Source: Candidatus Solincola quzhuomuensis
Lineage (GTDB): Bacteria; Actinomycetota; Geothermincolia; Geothermincolales; RBG-13-55-18
Assembly (NCBI GenBank): GCA_015711855.1
Contig: JACVJF010000005.1
Span: 1 to 56,116 of the forward strand
Direction: 5' to 3'
DNA length: 56,116 nt
This document shows positions 37,131-44,955 of this stretch, piece after piece. The notes under the pieces were generated by a model, which saw only the letters and a list, made by a program, of their open reading frames with translations, did no database searches and was not told the DNA's origin. Positions within the stretch are counted from its first letter, which is position 1. The number at the start of each line of letters is the position of its first letter. A program made the translations under genes and the position numbers.

Positions 37131-38435
37131 GTGAGAGCGAGGGCTGACGGGAAGGACCTGCAGGAGAGCGGATTTAAACTCGCTCCCAAGGACAAACCCT
37201 CCCGGGCAGCGCGAGTCCGGGAGAGAAAGTCTCGGAAGAGAAGGCGCGCCGCGGCCGCGGTGGTTACGGTGGTCGCCTTGTTGCTCATCCTGGGGGGAGC
37301 CCTGGACCTTCCCTACCTCAACATAGCCCGCCGCGGGCTTACCCTGGTCGGGGAGAGGATATGGCCCTCCGCGGGTAAGCGGAAATCGGAGAGGCCGGAA
37401 TACGCCTTCTTCACGTTGCCGGGCACGAAGAGCCGTGTCGGCAAAGAGGTCTCGGTCCTTCTAGGAATATATGGAAACAACGACCGCGGATCGGCCGAGA
37501 TTCTGTACATCCTACTCTTCTCCTACGCGACCGAAGAGGGAAAAGGGGAAATTTACCTTATACCGGAGCAACTCACCGCCTACGACGCCGCCGGGGAGAG
37601 GAGACAGCTGCGGGCCGTCCTCTCGGCCCAGAAGGGCGAGGAGCTTTTCCGGTCCACCGTGGAAAACATGTCCGGATCCAGGGTGGATTACCTGGTGCTC
37701 TGCGATTTCCAAAAAGCGGTCCGAATCTTACAGGGTTTCCGCCCGCCTCCCGTGCGCATCGAGGAGGAATTGGATTTGAGGGACCCTTTGGGCGGGGAAG
37801 TGGATTCGCTCTTCGCCGGGCAGGAGATCGGGGATGCCGACCGCCTACTCCTCTATCTCCTGGCCACGGACCGCTCCGATGTCTGGGAGGCCTACTATAC
37901 GCGGCTGGAGCGCCTGGTGCGCTACCTGCCGGAATTGCAGCGAGCCCTGGCCGCTTTCGGTGAAGGACCGTCCGTGAGGGAGTTCTCGGAAGGAGGCGAA
38001 GGCCTGCGCATGGTCCCCGATGCCGGATCGCCGGAACGAAACGCCGCTTACCTGCATTCCATGCTCCGAGCGCTGGCGGAGGCGGGGGAGGGTGACGTGC
38101 GATGCCTGGGGGTGCCCCGGGTGGAGGTCCTCAACGGGTGCGGGGTGCCCGAACTGGGAAAGACGGTGGGGGAGAAGTTGAGCGAGCTGGGGATCCCCGT
38201 GGCGGGGACGACCGGAAACGCCAAAGTGGTGGTGAACGGGGAAGAGGTTAACGACTTCGGTCATCAAGCGAGTGAGATCGTCTGCCGGGGTGGAGATCGA
38301 CGGTTTATGGCTTTCGCCCGGTATTTGGGCGTGCTCCTATCCATCCAGAACATAAGGGAGGAAGCCGGCTCCGATACGGGCTTGACCGTCGTCTCCGGAA
38401 AGGACCTGGCCTCTCGCTTCCTTGGGGTTCCCTGA
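37131..38435 (+). CDS. LCP-like membrane protein with LytR C-terminal domain
   Basis: A 434-residue protein with a basic cytoplasmic N-terminus, one membrane helix at about residues 37-57, a middle region resembling a degenerate LytR-CpsA-Psr fold (LLGIYGNND to LIPEQLTAYD) and a clear LytR_C domain (VEVLNGCGVPELGKTV to TVVSGKD) at about 330-430. LCP enzymes attach teichoic-acid-like polymers or arabinogalactan to peptidoglycan. The conserved arginine/aspartate phosphate-site pattern of active LCP domains is not evident, so catalysis is doubtful. The context nadD-LCP-rsfS is common. Confidence 0.75.
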   Translation: MRARADGKDLQESGFKLAPKDKPSRAARVRERKSRKRRRAAAAVVTVVALLLILGGALDLPYLNIARRGLTLVGERIWPSAGKRKSERPEYAFFTLPGTKSRVGKEVSVLLGIYGNNDRGSAEILYILLFSYATEEGKGEIYLIPEQLTAYDAAGERRQLRAVLSAQKGEELFRSTVENMSGSRVDYLVLCDFQKAVRILQGFRPPPVRIEEELDLRDPLGGEVDSLFAGQEIGDADRLLLYLLATDRSDVWEAYYTRLERLVRYLPELQRALAAFGEGPSVREFSEGGEGLRMVPDAGSPERNAAYLHSMLRALAEAGEGDVRCLGVPRVEVLNGCGVPELGKTVGEKLSELGIPVAGTTGNAKVVVNGEEVNDFGHQASEIVCRGGDRRFMAFARYLGVLLSIQNIREEAGSDTGLTVVSGKDLASRFLGVP

Positions 38436-38439
38436 GCTG

Positions 38440-38445
38440 TATAAT
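38440..38445 (+). promoter_or_regulatory. Candidate -10 element for rsfS
   Basis: A perfect TATAAT lies just past the end of the LCP gene and about 20 bases before the rsfS ribosome site. There is no good -35 at the expected distance (TTCCTT, 38418-38423, is the nearest at 16 bases), so support is modest. Confidence 0.3.
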
Positions 38446-38488
38446 ATTATGATCTCGAAGAGAAAGGAGGTCGATAACGGCGGAAAGC

Positions 38489-38851
38489 ATGAAGATGGCC
38501 GTGGCGGCGGCGCAGGCGGCCTCGAGCAAGAAGGCTCGCGACGTGCTGGTCCTGGACATGAGGGAGGTTTTCCTCCTCACCGATTTCTTCGTCATCTGCA
38601 GCGGGAACACTGACCGCCAGGTGGCCAGCATCCAGGAGGCGGTGGAGGAACGACTTGCCGCCGAAGGCCGAAAGCCCGTGCGTCGGGAGGGCGTACAGTA
38701 TAGGCGCTGGGTTCTCCTGGACTATCTGGACATAGTGGTCCACATTTTTCGTCAGGAGGAACGAGATTATTACGAGATCGAGAGGCTTTGGAAGGACGCC
38801 CCCCTGGTGGAATGGGAGGATGACGCGGACCAAGCCGCTTCCCGTGCCTGA
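38489..38851 (+). CDS. rsfS: Ribosomal silencing factor RsfS
   Basis: RsfS binds bL14 and blocks subunit joining when nutrients are low. The 120-residue protein has KARDVLVLDMREVFLLTDFF, ICSGNTDRQVASI and the YRRWVLLDYLDIVVHIF core of the family. The first ATG (38489) is 18 bases from a very strong AAAGGAGGT (38463-38471). Family members usually have about five more residues at the N-terminus. In-frame ATA 38474 and ACG 38477 lie closer to the ribosome site, so a non-canonical start is possible. Confidence 0.92.
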   Translation: MKMAVAAAQAASSKKARDVLVLDMREVFLLTDFFVICSGNTDRQVASIQEAVEERLAAEGRKPVRREGVQYRRWVLLDYLDIVVHIFRQEERDYYEIERLWKDAPLVEWEDDADQAASRA

Positions 38852-38883
38852 TGTGGAGGGCAGCGGAAGAAGTCTCCCTCGCG

Positions 38884-38912
38884 TTGACGCAATCCAAGCG
38901 GGATTCTATACT
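38884..38912 (+). promoter_or_regulatory. Promoter for tRNA-Ala
   Basis: TTGACG (38884-38889) and TATACT (38907-38912) with an ideal 17-base spacer. The predicted start (about 38919) is some 20 bases before the mature tRNA 5' end. Confidence 0.8.
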
Positions 38913-38939
38913 TTAAAAGGGTATTTTCCCAGCAGTCAC

Positions 38940-39014
38940 GGGGCCGTGGCGCAGTGGGAGCGCGCTACCTTGGCATGGTAGAGGTCACGGGTTCAAGTCC
39001 CGTCGGCTCCACCA
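38940..39014 (+). tRNA. tRNA-Ala (anticodon GGC)
   Basis: A full cloverleaf can be drawn. The acceptor stem is GGGGCCG with CGGCTCC, including the G3:U70 pair that identifies alanine tRNA. The D stem is GCGC/GCGC. The anticodon stem CTACC/GGTAG holds the loop TTGGCAT, anticodon GGC at 38972-38974. The T arm is ACGGG-TTCAAGT-CCCGT. CCA is encoded (39012-39014). It reads GCC and probably GCU codons. It stands alone with its own promoter and terminator. Confidence 0.97.
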
Positions 39015-39377
39015 GGTATTAACCTTATTCACCGGGAAGCCGCACGGTTTCCCGGTCTTTATTTCCGGAATCGGTGAGGTTGGGCAAGATGGCCGTGGCC
39101 TGGGCGGTCGCGGGGCCAGAGAGACGAGACCCAGATACGGAGAAGGGAAGGGAATCGGGGGACGAGTAGAACTAGATGACGGGGACCACTCCCGTCTTAT
39201 AGGATGCTGTTTTATTCTAGCAAGCTTTTTGGGGTTTGAAGAGATCAAGGAGGCCGCCATGTGCCCAGGTTCAGAAACATGGTGGACAAAAGAGGACCCG
39301 GCTGACATGATTAGATGTGGGCGAGGTTTCCAATTCGGGCGAAGCAGGATAACGCCCGGACGGAGAAAGGAGGGAAA
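39015..39377 (+). other. Intergenic region between tRNA-Ala and the first lipoprotein
   Basis: Apart from the terminator at 39031 I see no gene or convincing promoter in this 363-bp stretch. It becomes more AT-rich around 39205-39240 (TTTTATTCTAG), where a promoter for the lipoprotein might lie. Confidence 0.4.
39031..39064 (+). terminator. Intrinsic terminator after tRNA-Ala
   Basis: ACCGGGAA (39031-39038) and TTCCCGGT (39049-39056) pair perfectly, the stem extends inward through GCC/GGT-type pairs, and CTTTATTT follows. It lies 16 bases after the tRNA CCA end. Confidence 0.82.
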
Positions 39378-39875
39378 TTGAAGAAGTTTCTGATCGTGCT
39401 TCTCGGCCTTGGGCTGGCCGCAGGACTGATGTTCCTCGGCGGGTGCGGCAAGAAGGAGACCACCATCAAGACCCCGGAGGGTGAGGTGAAAGTGGAGGAA
39501 GAAGGGGGAGAGGTGACCATAAGGACGGAGGAAGGGGAGACCGTCTACAGGCAGACGACCGAGGCCCCCACCGAGGAGGAACTGGGAGCTCCCATTTACC
39601 CGGATGCCGAGTACGTTCCCGGGAGCGGAGTAACGGCGACCGGGGCCGGTGAAGGCCAGAAGATCAGCACGGCAGCGGCCGAGTTCCGCACCGAGGACGA
39701 TTTCGATGAGGTGCTCGCCTGGTATGAAGGAAAGCTGGGAAAGGCGGATATAGAGACCAGCGAGCCGCGGGCGGCGATGTGGGGTAAGTATGAAGATACG
39801 GGAGGAGTCACGGTAAGGATAGAGGAGCAGGAAGGGGAGGTCGTCATATACATAGAGAAGTATACCAACGAATAG
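39378..39875 (+). CDS. Small lipoprotein, paralogue A
   Basis: A 165-residue exported lipoprotein. TTG 39378 follows AAAGGAGG. The signal peptide KKFLIVLLGLGLAAGLMFLGGC ends in a good lipobox (FLGGC, Cys at about residue 20). The mature protein has an acidic segment with short beta-like repeats (EGEVKVEEEGGEVTIRTEEG) and then a conserved module: GAPIYPDAEYVPGSG, a phenylalanine-rich stretch, and YEGKLGKAD. The same module occurs in the next gene, so the two are paralogues. I know no function for it. A hairpin that may terminate transcription follows. Confidence 0.7.
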   Translation: MKKFLIVLLGLGLAAGLMFLGGCGKKETTIKTPEGEVKVEEEGGEVTIRTEEGETVYRQTTEAPTEEELGAPIYPDAEYVPGSGVTATGAGEGQKISTAAAEFRTEDDFDEVLAWYEGKLGKADIETSEPRAAMWGKYEDTGGVTVRIEEQEGEVVIYIEKYTNE

Positions 39876-40206
39876 AAGCCCTCTTTCGGGTGGGGCCGGG
39901 AGCATTCCGGCCCTCTCGTATTTATAGAAGCAAAGGCGCGAAGCGGGCCTTCCGTTACGCTCGCCTTGTCGAGGAGCGATAATTTAGGGTTGTAAAAGAC
40001 GGGTAGCTTAAAAAGGACTGCGGTCTTTTCCAAGAAAACGCGCTTCGAAGGCCGATGGGCACGGGATTGCCTGCGGGGTGGCGAGCAGGACCGACTTGGA
40101 GGGTGACGGCGGCGGGCGGCGCGGGAAAAGCGAGCGCGCAGGCGCGCCCGGAGAGACGGCGAGTTATGGTCCTTAACGTAAACGTATAGGGCAAAAGGGA
40201 GAAGAC
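39876..40206 (+). other. Intergenic region between the two paralogous lipoproteins
   Basis: This 331-bp gap holds the terminator candidate at 39893 and no gene that I can support. AT-rich stretches at 39975-40015 may contain a promoter for the second lipoprotein, but no hexamer pair has acceptable spacing. Confidence 0.4.
39893..39922 (+). terminator. Probable intrinsic terminator after lipoprotein A
   Basis: GGGCCGG (39893-39899) and CCGGCCC (39907-39913) form a perfect 7-bp stem with a GAGCATT loop. The tail TCTCGTATTTAT is only partly T-rich. Confidence 0.5.
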
Positions 40207-40827
40207 TTGAGAGCATCACGAGCTTGCATCGAGAAAAGGATGACGGCCGAATCGATCGCGGTGACCGCGGCCATGTCGGTGACATTGCTGCTTTTCGCCA
40301 TTATCGCAGGAGGGTGTGGAAGGGGCCGGGAAGCGCCCGATTCCTCGGGAGTCACGGATGCGGGGACCGCGCTCTCCGAGTATCAGGAGCCATCCGCATC
40401 AGGGAGAGGTGACGTCCCCGAAAGCCCTGCCGAGGAAGAAGGACCGGTGACCTATAAAACGGGACAGGGAGAGGTCACCTACGACGTGAGCAAGGAGCCC
40501 GTCCCCGAGGAAAAATTGGGAGTTCCCGTTTACCCGGCTGCTTCCTACGTTCCCGGGAGCGGGGGAACCGTAAGCGAATCATCCCCCGAGGGAGAGTGCA
40601 CGGTCGTCGGAGGCCAGTATCAAACGAGGGACGGGTTCGATAGGGTGTTCCAGTGGTATAGGGAAAGGTTGGGAGAGCCCACCTACGCGGACCTCGACGG
40701 CGGCGTGGCGACTTGGAACAGGATGGAGGAGGGACGGGTGATAACCGTGGGGGTGAGGAGGGAGACCGATCACACCTCCATCATGATCTATTCCTTACAG
40801 GGCGACCCGGGGATCATGAACCCCTGA
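40207..40827 (+). CDS. Lipoprotein, paralogue B
   Basis: A 206-residue lipoprotein related to the preceding one. TTG 40207 follows GGGAG; ATG 40240 is an alternative start nearer the signal peptide. The hydrophobic segment AAMSVTLLLFAIIAGGC ends in a lipobox. A low-complexity Ser/Glu/Pro linker follows, then the shared module: GVPVYPAASYVPGSGG, a QTRDGFDRVFQWYRERLGEPTY-like segment and a C-terminal RRETDHTSIMIYS strand. Compared with paralogue A it has an added linker. Function unknown; probably cell-surface. Confidence 0.65.
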   Translation: MRASRACIEKRMTAESIAVTAAMSVTLLLFAIIAGGCGRGREAPDSSGVTDAGTALSEYQEPSASGRGDVPESPAEEEGPVTYKTGQGEVTYDVSKEPVPEEKLGVPVYPAASYVPGSGGTVSESSPEGECTVVGGQYQTRDGFDRVFQWYRERLGEPTYADLDGGVATWNRMEEGRVITVGVRRETDHTSIMIYSLQGDPGIMNP

Positions 40828-41271
40828 AAATAGGGCCTTCATGACATCTACGCTCTTCGTCCCGGAACGGAAGCCGGACGTTAAACAAAGGCTCCTTAAA
40901 CGTTTGATCCCCTCAGGCTGGAACCATCTCCATCGGCCAAGAGGCAACGCAGCGCGCCAGCATTGACTGGTTGGTAACCTGCATTTATAGTAATGACGTG
41001 TCAGTTCAATTATTTACGCGGGGCGGATGGTTAGTGAAGCCTCGTCTGAAGGCAATTCCCCGTTCCTGTTTATAAAGCTTCAAGCCCAAATGGGGGCCTC
41101 GGAGATGCAGCAAGCCCGTATCGAAATTGTCAGTGGGGAAAAGGACGCACGAAGTTGGGGGTGGAAGGTCTTTGCTTATACTGAACATAGAACGTTTATA
41201 ATGTATTATTAGTATTATTACAATGGATGCGGAAGAAGTAAGGTCGTCTTCTAATAAGGGGGGTTGCTCCG
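40828..41271 (+). other. Intergenic region before the acyl-CoA synthetase
   Basis: This 444-bp stretch is AT-richer than its surroundings. A 61-codon open frame at 41027-41212 has no ribosome site and no recognisable family. The promoter candidate is at 41172-41202. Nothing else is supported. Confidence 0.45.
41172..41202 (+). promoter_or_regulatory. Candidate promoter for the acyl-CoA synthetase gene
   Basis: TTGCTT (41172-41177) and a perfect TATAAT (41197-41202), spacer 19 bases, about 70 bases before the start codon in AT-rich DNA. The long spacer weakens it. Confidence 0.4.
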
Positions 41272-43128
41272 ATGGAATACCCGTGGTTCAAGGAGTATGA
41301 CTTGTGCCGAATACCCAGGACCCTGGAACCCTACCCTTCGATTCCCACCCACGGCCTTCTGGACCAGGCGGCCGGGAAGTTTCCCCGTATGGGATGCGTT
41401 CAGCTGGGCCTGGAGATGACTTATCCCGAGATCAAGGAACACGCCGAGCGTCTGGCGAACGCCCTCGCTTCTTTGGGGGTTAAGAAAGGCGACCGCGTGG
41501 TGACCCTTCTTCCGTCCTCCATTCAGTTCGTGGTGGCCGATTCCGGGATATCCAAGGCCGGTGCGGTTCATGTGCCCTGCAGCTTCTTGGAAGCCAAGGA
41601 CGCGCTGGCTCACAAGTTCACGGAGAGTTCTCCCAAGGCCCTGATCTGCCTGGAAGATCACCTGGCCACGGCCGAGTACCTGAAGGAATACATGGTTACC
41701 CCCCATATAATCCTCACCAAGCTGAGCGACTATTCGGGGTGGTCCAGTCGACACACCGAACTCCCCGACGTGCTGTGGATGACGGACCTCATTGAACAGG
41801 CCAGGCCCGAGCCTCCCGGAGTGGCCATCGATCCCGCCCGGGATCTGGAGACCCTTCTTTTCACCGGAGGGACCACGGGAATGCCCAAAGGGTGCATGCT
41901 CACCCACCGCAACTTGGTGGCCAACGTTCTGCAGAACATCGCCGTCTTTGGTCCCGTAACCAAGGTGTTGAAGGGAAACATAAACGTGATCATGGGGCTT
42001 CCCTTCTTCCATAGTTACGGCCACTGCATCATGCACACCATGATCGGAGGTATGGCCGCCACCATGCTCATCGTCCCCGATCCTCGGGACGTGAAAGCCA
42101 TGCTGGAGATCATGCGCAAGTACAACCCCGTCCTGCAGTTCGGGGTCCCCACCCAGTTCATGAAGATGCTGGAGGAGGACCTCCATGCCGCAAGGGTCAT
42201 AGGCATCTCCGGATCCGCCGCCTTGCCTCCCACGGTACAGGAGAAGTTCGAGGAGTCCAGCGCCGGCGGGTACGTCTCGGAGGGTTACGGACTCTCCGAG
42301 CTGTCCCCGGTGACCCATTTCAACGTCTCCACCAACATGAGGGTCATGGGCGGAAGGCGGGGGGTGAAGATCTTCAACGCACTTCTCTTCAACCCTTTGA
42401 GCATCGCCCTCACCCGTGCTCAGGCCAGATTGCTGGGACCGAAGCGTTTCGGCCGAATGTTCACGGGGATAATCGGCGCCCTAGCCAGGCGCTCCCGGAA
42501 GTCCGGAGAGGCTCGGCAGGTGGAGAGGCGGGCCACCATCGGGATACCCCTGCCGGATACCGAGGTGCGGGTGATAGACGTGGACACCGGGCGCACCCTT
42601 TCCTTCGAGGAACTTTATCGGGACGGAAAGGTGGGCGAGATGCTCCTCAAGGGGCCGCAGCGCATGCTGGGATACTGGCCGGAGGAAAGAAAGGGCCTGG
42701 ATGAGGAGGGTTTCGTCCACACCGGGGACGTGGTCAAAATGGACGAGAACGGATACTTCTCCATCGTGGACCGTACCAAGGACATGGTCATCGTCTCCGG
42801 GTACAAGGTTTATACCAGGGAGGTGGACGACATCCTCTACGATCACCCGGCCACGAAGTTCGCGGCCACCATAGGGGTACCTGACCCCGAGAGGCCGGGA
42901 AGCGAGAGGATCTGGGTCTTCGTCCAGCTAAAGGAGGAATACCAGGGGAAGGTCACCGAGGAGGATTACATGAACTACCTCCGGGAGAAGGTGGCCAAGT
43001 ACGCCGTTCCCCGGGAGGTGGTTTTCCTGGATGAGATGCCCCTCACCGAGGTCTTTAAGGTGAACAAGAAGGCCCTCCGGGAGATGCAGTTGAAGAAGCT
43101 GCAACTCGACCAGGCCGTGGAGGGCTGA
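41272..43128 (+). CDS. Long-chain-type acyl-CoA synthetase (AMP-forming)
   Basis: A 618-residue ANL-superfamily ligase that activates a carboxylic acid to the acyl-adenylate and then the CoA thioester. Motifs: the ATP loop LLFTGGTTGMPKGCMLTHRN, GYGLSELSPVTH, HTGDVVKMDENGYFSIVDRTKDMV and the hinge/C-terminal VSGYKVYTREVDD with a lysine near the end (FKVNKKALRE). Between GYGLSE and IGIPLPDTEV there is an insertion of about 60 residues (about 355-418), basic with hydrophobic stretches, that most FadD-type ligases lack. It converges with the reductase-like operon at 43462, so it may feed acyl-CoA into it (inference). Confidence 0.88.
   Translation: MEYPWFKEYDLCRIPRTLEPYPSIPTHGLLDQAAGKFPRMGCVQLGLEMTYPEIKEHAERLANALASLGVKKGDRVVTLLPSSIQFVVADSGISKAGAVHVPCSFLEAKDALAHKFTESSPKALICLEDHLATAEYLKEYMVTPHIILTKLSDYSGWSSRHTELPDVLWMTDLIEQARPEPPGVAIDPARDLETLLFTGGTTGMPKGCMLTHRNLVANVLQNIAVFGPVTKVLKGNINVIMGLPFFHSYGHCIMHTMIGGMAATMLIVPDPRDVKAMLEIMRKYNPVLQFGVPTQFMKMLEEDLHAARVIGISGSAALPPTVQEKFEESSAGGYVSEGYGLSELSPVTHFNVSTNMRVMGGRRGVKIFNALLFNPLSIALTRAQARLLGPKRFGRMFTGIIGALARRSRKSGEARQVERRATIGIPLPDTEVRVIDVDTGRTLSFEELYRDGKVGEMLLKGPQRMLGYWPEERKGLDEEGFVHTGDVVKMDENGYFSIVDRTKDMVIVSGYKVYTREVDDILYDHPATKFAATIGVPDPERPGSERIWVFVQLKEEYQGKVTEEDYMNYLREKVAKYAVPREVVFLDEMPLTEVFKVNKKALREMQLKKLQLDQAVEG
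42928..43128 (+). repeat. Duplicated 3' segment, copy 1 (inside the acyl-CoA synthetase gene)
   Basis: Bases 42928-43128, the last 66 sense codons plus stop, recur at 43137-43337 with an offset of 209. The two copies differ at only six positions, all silent. Confidence 0.95.
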
Positions 43129-43136
43129 GGCCGTTT

Positions 43137-43337
43137 CTCAAGGAGGAATACCAGGGGAAGGTCACCGAGGAGGATTACATGAACTACCTCCGGGAGAAGG
43201 TGGCCAAGTATGCCGTTCCCCGGGAGGTGGTTTTCCTGGACGAGATGCCCCTCACCGAGGTCTTCAAGGTGAACAAGAAGGCCCTCCGGGAGATGCAGTT
43301 GAAAAAGTTGCAACTCGACCAGGCCGTGGAGGGCTGA
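43137..43337 (+). pseudogene. Duplicated 3' fragment of an acyl-CoA synthetase gene, copy 2
   Basis: This fragment repeats the final 66 sense codons and TGA of the gene just upstream. The six differences are CTA/CTC, TAC/TAT, GAT/GAC, TTT/TTC, AAG/AAA and CTG/TTG; every one is synonymous. The fragment has no start or ribosome site of its own in a useful position, so it is probably not translated. The synonymous-only pattern means the copies diverged while both were coding, which points to recombination between two related genes and not to a recent slippage duplication. The rest of the gap to 43461 holds nothing I can support. Confidence 0.85.
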
Positions 43338-43461
43338 AACCGTTTATATCCCGCCAGGCGCGAATGGAGGGGAGCCAGCCCGAACGGGATAATGTTTGAC
43401 CGGGTCGGATAGGCTCGGACAGGGCTTGTGGGACTCGTCCAGGGCCGGTGGGAAACGGGGA

Positions 43462-44223
43462 TCAGGAAGAGAGAAAGCCGCTCTCGAAGAGGCATTCGCG
43501 AACCGCCTCCAAAGCCGGGCAGGAAGGGATTTCCAGGAAGTTTCCCGCGGCGACGTCGAACTCCCTGACCATGTCGTCCTCCGGCAAGACACCCAGGAAG
43601 GGAAGGGAGGTGTTTTCAGCCAACCTACGGGCCTCTATTGTGTCCCTAACCCGATTGACCACGAGGCCCAGCTTCCGATACTCCACGGCTTCCTCGGCTA
43701 CCTCCCGGATGGACTCCGCCACACGCAACCCCTTGACCGTCACGTCGCTCACCAATAGAAGGTGAGAGACGGAGCGCATCACCCGGCGGTTCACCTGCTC
43801 CACACCGGCCTCGGCATCGATGAGGGTAAGGTCGAAGTGGGAGGAGAGGGACTCGATGGCTTCCCGCAACAGGGTGTTGAGCTGGCAATAGCAACCCTCC
43901 TCCTCCGGGCGGCCCACGGAGAGGAAAGCCAGGTTGTCCCGCTCCACGAGGATCTCCATCATCTTATAATCCACGGAGGCTGCCAGGTCTAACTGGTCGG
44001 TGGCGTGCTCGCGCACCGCGGAGAGTATCTCCTTGCGCACGTCGTTGACCGTCTTGGGGGGAAAGATGCGCAGGGCCATGCCTAGTCCCACCGCCGGGTC
44101 GGCGTCCACCACCAGAACGCGCCGCCCCCCGTCCTCTCGGAGAATCCGCGTTAGGAGAGCGGCCAAGGTGGTCTTCCCCACCCCGCCCTTCCCGCAGACG
44201 GCGATCACCTTGCTCCGGGTCAT
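43462..44223 (-). CDS. CooC/AcsF-type nickel-related ATPase (MinD/ParA family)
   Basis: A 253-residue deviant-Walker ATPase. KGGVGKT lies at residues 12-18, VVDADPAVG follows, and a C111-x-C113 pair sits in the segment GCYCQLN, the arrangement known for CooC, whose C-x-C at nearly the same position binds metal between two subunits. CooC/AcsF proteins use ATP to mature the nickel centres of CO dehydrogenase or acetyl-CoA synthase. It is the last gene of the minus-strand operon; its ATG overlaps the stop of the acetyl-CoA synthase-like gene by four bases. No CODH gene is in the window, so the client may be that neighbour. Confidence 0.83.
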   Translation of the reverse strand: MTRSKVIAVCGKGGVGKTTLAALLTRILREDGGRRVLVVDADPAVGLGMALRIFPPKTVNDVRKEILSAVREHATDQLDLAASVDYKMMEILVERDNLAFLSVGRPEEEGCYCQLNTLLREAIESLSSHFDLTLIDAEAGVEQVNRRVMRSVSHLLLVSDVTVKGLRVAESIREVAEEAVEYRKLGLVVNRVRDTIEARRLAENTSLPFLGVLPEDDMVREFDVAAGNFLEIPSCPALEAVRECLFESGFLSS

Positions 44224-44954
44224 CCGGGGTCGGCCTCCTTGCCGCCCCGTTCCGCCTGCAGGCGGTCGCGGATGCGCCGCAGCTCCACCACGCTGTCGCA
44301 GACCTCCACGTACTCGCAGGTGTCGCAGTCGAAGTTCATCTCCTCATACATCTTGATGAGCGCCTCCACGATCTCCTGCACCAGGTCGGCGGCCGGGGAT
44401 AGCTCCTCGATCTCCTCCCGGGAGGAGGTCACCAGGAGGACCTCGGCGGCTTCCACGTAATCCAGCTTCTTGACCGCTTGGATGAGGGCGCTTCCCAGGA
44501 TCTGGGCGTTAAAACCCCGCTGCATGGCCTCTCGGCTCACCCGGCACCAAACGCTCTGCCTGCCCGGGAAGACGCGAGTCATAAAGCCGCGCAGGCCCAG
44601 GTCGTAGGTGGCTTCGCGCAGGTCACGGTAGCAGTCGTATTCGTCGCTGAAGTGTCCCCCCACCATGATCACCTGGGCCAGAGGAGCTTTTCCGCCCGCC
44701 ATCTCCGGGAAATCCGGCCCCACCAGGGTGATCCGCCCGTCGACCACCGTCCCCGAGTCGTCCCAGAGAAGGAGGGAACGGGAGGCGGTATCCGGGCTTC
44801 CCAGCTCCAGGCCGGTGTCCTCGCTGAGGATTACCTGAGGGGAGGAGGTTCGAGGGAGAACGGGGATGAAGGAGAATTCCCTCGCTTCTCCCGAGGAGCG
44901 CTTCCGCTCCAGGTAGTTCCGGATGTCCTTTAGGGGTTCCTCGAAGAGTCCCAA
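44220..44954 (-). CDS. Truncated acetyl-CoA synthase beta-subunit (AcsB/CdhC)-like protein
   Basis: A 244-residue protein that I match to the middle of AcsB/CdhC. Corresponding segments are LSEDTGLELG (about 43-52), DGRITLVGPDFPEMAGG (72-88), PLAQVIMVGG (91-100), WCRVSREAMQRGF (136-148) and VEAAEVLLVTSS (167-178). In acetyl-CoA synthase this part forms the CoA-binding middle domain. It ends with a small cysteine set, C210-x2-C213-x5-C219, where real AcsB begins its A-cluster with C-x2-C-x8-C; the rest of the A-cluster domain and the N-terminal CODH-contact domain are missing. TTG start one base after the activase stop. A full A-cluster is unlikely; a CoA-binding or metal-delivery partner is possible. 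Confidence 0.72.
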   Translation of the reverse strand: MGLFEEPLKDIRNYLERKRSSGEAREFSFIPVLPRTSSPQVILSEDTGLELGSPDTASRSLLLWDDSGTVVDGRITLVGPDFPEMAGGKAPLAQVIMVGGHFSDEYDCYRDLREATYDLGLRGFMTRVFPGRQSVWCRVSREAMQRGFNAQILGSALIQAVKKLDYVEAAEVLLVTSSREEIEELSPAADLVQEIVEALIKMYEEMNFDCDTCEYVEVCDSVVELRRIRDRLQAERGGKEADPG

Positions 44955-44955
44955 C

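Noticed and set aside
41027-41212. 61-residue open frame before the acyl-CoA synthetase
   Set aside because: No ribosome site, overlaps the probable promoter, and the translation resembles no family.
43137-43337. Independent small gene
   Set aside because: The fragment reproduces only the C-terminal end of the preceding ligase and has no proper start.
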